A stretch of 64,000 nt of DNA from the NCBI GenBank assembly GCA_020002185.1, contig CM034543.1, positions 28,624,572-28,688,571 on the forward strand, given 5' to 3'. Shown piece after piece: positions 56,820-64,000 of the stretch; the stretch's first letter is position 1, and every line of letters begins with the position of its first letter. The translations under genes were made by a program, and so were the position numbers. The stretch comes from Paraescarpia echinospica. Taxonomy: Eukaryota; Annelida; Polychaeta; Sabellida; Siboglinidae. The notes under the pieces were generated by a model. It saw only the letters and a program-made list of their open reading frames with translations. It was not told where the DNA came from and made no database searches.

Positions 56820-57420
56820 ATCATCAAGTATTCTTAGCCATAACGCAAATTGTCTTAACCATAACGTATTATTCGTTATGGCTCAGATAATTTTCTTACA
56901 ATTTGTTTACAATATTTATATTATATATGGCAGATTGTTAAATAGTTACATGACATTTAACACGTTATGGCTTAGACAGGTAGAAACAATACGTTGCCAA
57001 TTTCAGTCACAGAAACACACTGTTAAGAAGGAAAATCAAAAGCCATGCTAGTGAATATTTGATTTGCAAAAAGAGGGCAACATAGGCTGCTAATACAACA
57101 ATTGTGGTTTGGAACCGTTTCAACTATTTCACGCAATGTTACGGATAAGACAAAATATCCAGGGGCAGACTTTCAAAGTCTGTATTTTTTAATATTGACA
57201 TTTTCTTAAACAAGTTAGGTAAAATATCATTGCTAAATTCATGAATTTAGTGTGCATTAATACACCGAATATGCTACTGTTATGAAAATATGTTGTATCG
57301 GTGATTAAAATCCAAATATATTAGAAGGGACACGTTATGGTGTAGACATTCCAGCGTATCAGATTGAAAAAAATATGTCAAATTATTTATTTACTGCATT
57401 GGTAGTGACTGCCAAATATT
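56820..57420. other. AT-rich DNA with isolated minisatellite-like monomers
   Basis: Scattered copies of the minisatellite half-unit occur on both strands: TTCGTTATGGCTCAGATAA (56870), CACGTTATGGCTTAGACAG (56960), ACACGTTATGGTGTAGACA (57330), and inverted TTAGCCATAACGCAAATTGT (56835). No coding signal. Confidence 0.5.
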
Positions 57421-57519
57421 TAGGGGGTATATAGCAAACATATAAAGGCAGGTGTTTTATTTTGTAGAGCTATCCTTGGAAATTGTAACCTGGGGACAAG
57501 AAAATACAAGTTAATGTAG

Positions 57520-57600
57520 AATGGCTCATGAACAATTTTGTAACACAAGTAATCATGCATACACTGGGGATGAGGGGGTACCGAGCGGCTTGGCCTTAAG
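57520..57600. repeat. Dispersed repeat, copy shared with 58415
   Basis: TTGTAACACAAGTAATCATG...ACACTGGGG and GGTACCGAGCGG match 58430-58482 with small changes. Together with 51705-51790 and 58330-58420 it defines an unclassified interspersed repeat. Confidence 0.55.
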
Positions 57601-58329
57601 GATGAAAAGCTTTTTTGTGTAGCAACGTAGCGAGCACCTAGCAAATAAGCTAGGTGGTAAAAACAACCTGTTTCCCCTCTAATGTTACACATCCCTTTAA
57701 TTCGCCCTAGCGCTTAATTAAGCTGGCCCAGAATGCTAATTCAACCACGTCACCTACGCGGCATGCGATTGGCCAGCAGCGCGTGCGCAGGAAAATGTTT
57801 GCCGTAGGTGCAGTGAATCGTGGCTCTCGTTCAGTTCGCTTCGCATTTCCGTCCGGAACACTCCGCCTTCGCTTATCATGAACAATTTCGATTCCCTCCC
57901 ACCCTCCCAGTGTGTTTCTGGTGTACATGTATTGCTTTTCATATAATATCTGCAATTTAGCATGTTTAGTATCAGATCACTAGAGAGACTTGTTCCATGA
58001 ATGTTGTCAATGGGGTTCTAGCTCCCCACTTTTGTATATAGCAAATTGCGGTAAATACTCTAGCTAGTAATATAGAAGGGGTGCAGTCTGCACACAGGTA
58101 TCTTTTTCCCTTGAATTTATATTGTAAATGTACGACAGTTCGTGTGCTGCGAATATGTCTAACAGCATTCAAGGGTTTTTTAGTCAATAACTTGCTAGTA
58201 TGGAAAATTATGATATATGTACAAATTGTAGTACATAGCATATGTGGTACATAGATCTGTAATCTTGATGTACGTGTCTGTGCACAGGATGTGAAATGCA
58301 TTTTATAGATTGTCTGTGCACAGACACAG

Positions 58330-58500
58330 TGGCAATCCCTCTGTGAATTAATAAATTTGGATTGCCCATTGCCAACCTACGCAACAGTTGGTGTAACTGT
58401 ACACAAACAGAGAAAGGGCTGCATGAAAAACGTTGTAACACATGTAATCATACACACACTGGGGGTGAGGGGTACCGAGCGGAAGTAGGACACGAAAATG
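58330..58500. repeat. Dispersed repeat, longest copy
   Basis: Joins the part seen at 51705 (AATTTGGATTGCCCATT...GAGAAAGGGCT) with the part seen at 57520 (GTAATCAT...GGTACCGAGCGG), so both partial copies derive from one longer element. No ends or proteins identified. Confidence 0.55.
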
Positions 58501-59051
58501 GCAGTCTACACTGAAGTTTTTTGTCCGCCATTCTGGAAGCAAGCGGGTGCGCTTGCAGGACCGGCAGCGCGCGATGTTGGGCGTCAAATCAGTCGGGTTG
58601 TTGTGTTGTTAGCTAAGAATTGCCATAACATTAACAGAAAGTCGTCACGTCCTTATATATTTTTTTCCGTTTTCTAAACAGAAAAGAAAGGTAAGATATC
58701 TGCCTGTAATAAGATACTGTACATAAAGTACAACTGTCTACTGTAATAGCATATTATGTTGGACAATAATACCGTTTTAAGTTTAGCGGCGTAAATTATT
58801 TCGTCAGTGACACTGTAGACGTAGTCTGTAGGAGGCCTATATCAGGTTACCGACTGTAAACAATATATGGCAATGCCAATGACGTTTTCCTTTTTATAGC
58901 ATATTGCTTATATGTAATAAGAGTAATAATAACCGTAATAAGTTTATTTAAGTTGCAAAGATACAAGACAAAGTAATACTGTATATTGTAGTGCAACTAA
59001 TGAGATTCCTACGAAACCCGCAAGGGCTTGTAGCTCCAGGCTTAAATACTG

Positions 59052-59082
<31 letters not shown>

Positions 59083-59929
59083 CTATAGCGGAACCACATA
59101 GGCTTTGCCTATGCCATGGCTATGCCTAGCCCTAGGCCAGGGCTATGCCTAGCCCAAGGCCAGGGCTAGGCTATGACAAAAACAATTTTTTTGTTAATTA
59201 ACTGTTAATTAATATGAGTGTCCGTTGGCGTTGACGTAGTGTCAGATATAACATGGAAATGTGTAGGAATGTTCAAATGTGAATGTTTTTGGTTTATATA
59301 CTGGTACTTCGCAATTTCTTTCATACAATATCCATGTTAAAAATGGTTAACACATATTTTTATATAAACAAATTGTTGTTGTTTAGACTGAAGTAGCTAC
59401 TTACCATTTTATACGACGAAACTCCCTACCGTGAATACAGTCATATTTAAATATTTCATTTATTGAAATCATAAGTAAAAATATAAACACTATGACGTAG
59501 TATCATCAGCTACTGAGGCCTATAACCAAATGCTGAATCAACTCGGTGAAAAATATACAAAAGTGTGCAGTGAAGTGACTGCCACATGTGTATGTGCAAA
59601 TAAATGACTGTGAAGGTGGAAACTGCCATGTTTGTCTGTGCTGGTAAATGACTGGGAATGTGGAAACTATGATTTCTCCAAGTAATTAGCTATAGTGTGA
59701 TCATCACATCATGTTCATTAGCTTAATATAAATCATAATAACAATGAATTGCTAAATAAAAAAATGCATTTGTACACATTGTGAAATTCTAGCACAAACA
59801 TTCAACTCAAAGTAATAGCGTGTTTTCTTGATCAAGAATTGCGGCCGAAACACTTTGAGGGCTCAGAGTTCAACAACAACACGAAAAAATATTTGAAATG
59901 GGATGCAATTCTTACAATCATAGTGTAAT
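58501..59929. other. No supported gene
   Basis: Contains a (TA)n tract (59050-59085) and a cryptic repeat of GGCTATGCCTAGCCCTAGGC type (59080-59180). No exon signals found. Confidence 0.4.
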
Positions 59930-60255
59930 GCCGTGGTGCAGTGGCTCGAGCTTCGGACTCTCAACCGAGAGAACCTGGGTTCTAATCCAGGTGTCGAACC
60001 TTGGGCAAGTTCGTTCGCTATACGTTGCTCCAGTTCACTCAGCTGTATGGATGAGTACCTGGCTATAGACAGTGGTGGATATTTGTGTACGAATAGTCTT
60101 CGCGCATTAATTACAGCATGGCTGGATGCTTCCCAGAGAAGTCGAGATGGTGTTCGATTGAACAGGTCTGCCAGGGAGTAAAGTGTAAAGCGCTTTGAGC
60201 ATTCCTGAGGACTGGATACTGCGCTATATAAGAACTTACCTTTTTTACTTTACAC
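59930..60255 (+). repeat. tRNA-derived SINE, full length
   Basis: The reference copy in this window: A-box region GCAGTGGCTCGAGC, B box GGTTCTAATCC, body, CGCTTTGAGCATTCC and a CGCTATATAAGAACTTACC tail followed by T-rich sequence. It lies about 290 bp upstream of a candidate terminal exon. Confidence 0.88.
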
Positions 60256-60547
60256 TATTTCCCAACCTACCGAAGCAGGGCAAACCCGACCGCACAGTTC
60301 CACCAGTCTTCATAAATGCACCACCAAAAGCTAGTAAACCGCCCATCAAAAGTAATATAGGCATTTTTTGAATATTTATTATTGATGTTTACTAATCATT
60401 GGCGTTTGTTCTTTCATTCTATCGTTCATTTTGTGTTCGTTCTTTCACTGATTATAAAAATGAATTGATCATACGAGTCATTGCAATGATTGCTATCATT
60501 AATTATTCAGCTTATGAAAATTAATCACTGAAAATTACTTATTTCAG

Positions 60548-60701
60548 CTTTCCGAAGTACCGGACACAACTTACTAGCAGCAATAAACTAAAAAAAGCAC
60601 GAGGATTTGCCAGTGAAGACAAATCGGAAATAGTCCAGGAACTAAAAGTCGATAATGACAGGCCCCCCAGTGAGAAAGCGTATCCAGTAAAAATTACTTA
60701 A
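60548..60701 (+). CDS. Candidate terminal exon (possibly GT49 gene)
   Basis: A good acceptor (CTTATTTCAG) opens 51 codons beginning FPKYRTQLTSSNKLKKARGF, closed by TAA, with AATAAA near 60848. One leading base gives a phase compatible with the phase-2 donor at 44358. The charged, Lys-rich tail has no family signature. It could end the GT49 gene or another plus-strand gene; the GT49 H-x-PH segment between would have to lie in unseen exons. Confidence 0.42.
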
Positions 60702-60845
60702 GGTTGTACGCACGGCACTGTAAGCAGGCATGCCTGTGTATCTCGCGTCACTGCTATATCGACACACGCTACGCAGGACGCTACGCTCTGGCGGTAGTCT
60801 GCTTCTGGACGTCTAGCAGTTAACTCAGTCCGACTCTGCCGTATT

Positions 60846-60851
60846 GCCAAT
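60846..60851 (+). terminator. Candidate polyadenylation signal
   Basis: CCAATAAAATTTG about 145 bases after the stop of the exon above. Confidence 0.4.
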
Positions 60852-61054
60852 AAAATTTGTTTTTAAAGTGGATGTTCTGTTTTCTATTTGAATATGTTCC
60901 CGTTGTGAACCATTCATATTGTGACCGTTGTTATGGGCTTAATAAGAACAATGTGGCGGACAGAATATCGTCAACATAGTTAGCCTAGTCTTAACACGCA
61001 CGCACACACGCAAGCACAAAGGTACACAGGCAGGCCAATATGTATGCGCGCACA

Positions 61055-61165
<111 letters not shown>

Positions 61166-61374
61166 TAAACGCGTGTACACGCTCGCATACAATTGTGTTA
61201 ACGCGCGGGCCCACCCAAGCCCACATAGATAATATTATAAACATACTGGTGGCACTAACACATTCGTAGTTAAAACATACAAGAACATGCTGCCCAAAGT
61301 AATTGGGGTTTGAGTTGCAAATTGTACATATTTTAGCTACAGGCCTATATTTTATTTTTAAAATCACCAAAATT

Positions 61375-61640
61375 GTACAAATTATTTATTCAGTCACCTG
61401 TTTCATTAGAATAATCGCCAAGCTGTGATGCGTCATATAAAATGGAAATATTAAAGTAATCGTTGACGTTTTTTACCTATCACAATTCAAAATAATGAAA
61501 TTTGCAAACAAATCACGTAGAAACGTTGCAATTATTTATTGAGCCATCTGAACTTCATCATGTTTCATCAGAATAAATATCAGGCTATACCATTTGTTAT
61601 ATAATTAAAATATTGAGGTTATTGTTGAAAATGTTGAGCA
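61375..61640 (+). repeat. Diverged ~155-bp tandem duplication
   Basis: ATTATTTATTCAGTCACCTG...TTTCATTAGAATAA at 61379 recurs as ATTATTTATTGAGCCATCTG...TTTCATCAGAATAA at 61531, each followed by an AAATATT(A/G)A stretch. Confidence 0.55.
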
Positions 61641-64000
61641 ATGATAATGCAAAGAACTGCATTTTCTGCGCGCGTATGGTCTGGCTTGGCGCATCTCCAG
61701 AATGGCGGACGAACGAACTGCTTACGCACTTTTCTCGAACAATGTAAATAGCGCGCGCTGCACCGTCTTGTATTGATGTACAGTCTTTGGTTATGTCGTT
61801 ATCAATACGTCATTGCTTGTATGCTGGTTTCTGCCCTACCTGAGTTTCTGCGTCATTACGATTATATAGCTGGTCTCAAATTAAAACGAGGCAAACAGGT
61901 TTTTGACAGATATTTTGATAGCGAACGCAGTCCATGGGACTACACTGTCTACAGTGCACCATATCATCATGATATATCGGTGACGGTGATGTAAACAATC
62001 GTAATATTTAAATTTATCGGGCGAAATTATAAGCAACTATTAACTCTAATCACCACAGGAAAGTTAACGAACAGCCCGTGGAGTTTATACAGTGAATGCG
62101 TTGTGATTAGTCGCACAATGTAATGATGATTTTGAACACGATGAGGAAGAAACCGAGTGCTTCCATATGGCGCGTGAAGTGATTATTGTCTTACGAATAT
62201 TGTAAGTATTTAAAGGTGCATAATCAGTTCGTTTGCCCATCGCCAATCCTGTTCTTTTATGTCCAGATGTGTAATGTGTGAATAGTTTAACTAGTGCTCA
62301 CAGCCGGTTTAATAAAAAATGCGTACTTGTTTTTTTAATCCTAAAAACAAGATTTGTCGTTACACCGGGTATAGCTGGCGAAAGCCAATTGCGCTGTCGA
62401 CCTACTGCGCTATTTCGGTCACGTGCTTTACGCGAGATCGGCATCCCACGCATGCGAAAACAATAACAACACACACGTGCTTTGACGTATCAAGATGAAG
62501 ATTCCAAAAAGGTTGTACGAAGGTACGTATTACACTATCGCAGTTAGCAACAAGAACGCGTAGCCGTGTATTAATTCAACGAGAATTGCAACGTGCCAAA
62601 GAGTCTACACTCGACTCTCAGACAGTCACCATTGGCATATGATATCAGCCAGAGATTCAGTCAGAGACTGAGTCTGAGAGAGAGTGATAACGTCAATGTC
62701 AGTGAGCATAATATTTGATATGTATTGTATTTGGTAACGCAGGATCTTGTTACTAAGCTATGTTATTCCGACAATACATATAGAGAGTAGATTGCTTTGG
62801 CAGCAGGCCCCTGTTGATCGTGCAGGTAACTTAAGTTAGGGAGCATCCGTAATTTCGTGCAATAGAACGTCAAACAAGGGAGTATTATATTGGTGGTCGT
62901 AATTATTAAAACATTGTTTTGTGACTCATATTTTAATATTATTACTGCAGAATATTGTTGATTTGCATTGTATTTTATGCACAATAATTAAGATTTTTAC
63001 ATGACAACCATGACGGTGATTTTCTTCATTATATATATGTAAACGTGTAAATACATAAAATATCAATACAGCTAGAGTACACCATATATATATATATAAG
63101 GATTACACAAGAAAATTCATGCACTTATTTTCATTGTGGTCCTTGATGCCTGGCTATAGTGTATGTAATGCATTAAGTGGTATCCTGTGATATCTTTCAA
63201 CTGACATATGCCAGCTATTATTCTGTATTTACCAATATATGTATATATTCTCACCACAGCAATATATAAATACATAATATGTCACTTGAATTATTATATT
63301 ACTAGATGCCACACTGCAACCCATGAATGAGACTGAGAGGAGGCAGAGGAGGGGCTAGAGGCGGTCACCCGGGCCAGGCAGACACAGAGAGGATACATAG
63401 TCTGCGGGAGGGCCACATTTGATAAATCCAGGTAATTTCAAATTTATAACAATCAATCACGTATAAGTTATCAACAAATTTTAATGTGCACATTTAAATA
63501 TACATTTATTTTCATACCCATTTTAATAATAACATCTTAGACATGAAAAACTAGGTTGACTTCTGCAACACAGACATATTAATACATCTTTAAAAAGTAT
63601 TTAGCATATACGGCGATGACTCTGAAATAAATTTATAAAATAAATTATTAATTCTTGAAGAAGGTAGACATACATAGTATGAGCCTATGAATACTTGACG
63701 AGGAAAATACATTGTTAGCTTCACAATAACACCTCATTTTGTTATTTCCAACATTCACCTTGACCATTAAATCTCGGGCTTAAAATGTCAAACATGAATA
63801 TGTGTAGTAGTTACACATGACAGACACTGACATGAATTTGTATACTGAAAACAAAAAGTTTTACTGATTAGCAAAATTCAAATCAGTCTATAATATTGAC
63901 TACTTCCACCTAGTAAAGAAAAATAGTAAAACAAATTCACCATTTTGAAAAATAGCATATTCCACTAATGTCTGCATGCTGTATCAACCCCCCCTTCCTC
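61641..64000. other. No supported gene
   Basis: Includes a CpG-richer patch at 61665-61770 and a Gly/Arg-coding-like patch at 63325-63420. Neither carries a recognisable motif. The rest is AT-rich. Confidence 0.4.

Noticed and set aside
60244..60400. Proline-rich coding-like stretch as a GT49 exon
   Set aside because: Acceptor is poor and its phase does not fit the exons on either side.
62495..62522. Tiny first exon (MKIPKRLYEG start, GTACGT donor)
   Set aside because: Too short to support without a following exon.
63325..63420. Gly/Arg-rich frame starting MRLRGGRGG
   Set aside because: Only about 30 codons, closed by stops, no motif beyond composition.

Overview
The window is animal nuclear DNA, most likely from a marine invertebrate; I cannot name the species. 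The signs are small spliced exons with GT/AG borders, long dinucleotide microsatellites, many tRNA-derived SINE pieces, decayed CR1-like and other non-LTR retrotransposons, a Penelope-like fragment, a Harbinger DNA transposon and large minisatellites. There is one 1,000-base assembly gap (7878-8877). Nearly all long open frames here come from repeats; real host coding sequence is a few hundred bases of exons.

Host genes. Plus-strand exons at about 3633, 6383, 42145, 43733, 44231 and possibly 60548 form a type II membrane glycosyltransferase of family GT49 (B4GAT1/LARGE-like). Its middle part, which should carry the metal-binding DxD, was not found. Inside its large intron, on the same strand, is a complete-looking five-exon CHAC1-like gamma-glutamylcyclotransferase gene (9585-14530). 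Its stop codon ends 2 bp before the TAA target-site duplication of a Harbinger transposon (14536-23053). That transposon carries a broken transposase and a nested CR1 LINE with an SGNH-esterase ORF1. A minus-strand first exon at 48329-48475 may start a WD-repeat protein.

Central region, 27.9-42.0 kb. This is the most unusual part. From 31041 to 42019 lies an ~11 kb near-palindromic element with long imperfect terminal inverted repeats. The left arm holds a spliced zinc-finger gene (a) and a Cys/His gene (b). Mirrored satellite arrays (24, 31/52 and ~63 bp units) lie in both arms. The centre is a four-unit inverted repeat packed with ETS-, CRE- and YY1-like motifs. The right arm holds a zinc-finger gene with a conserved unknown C-terminus (c) and a spliced three-finger gene (e). 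The termini carry POU-octamer palindromes, CCAAT and GGGCGTGG boxes, and in the right arm palindromic kappaB-like repeats. A related, partly deleted copy at 27.9-29.6 kb uses the same promoter-plus-leader modules to drive a NADAR-domain protein and an RPA/OB-fold-like protein. I regard this as a candidate undescribed mobile or virus-derived element family built from interchangeable gene cassettes.

Right third, 42-64 kb. It holds GT49 exons, a second SINE type, a second CR1 copy (44750-48022, minus), LINE debris, a 2.9 kb 39-bp minisatellite (52343-55237), two strong AT hairpins near 56.1-56.3 kb, a full-length SINE at 59930 and a microsatellite at 61.05 kb. The last ~2.8 kb shows no gene I can support.
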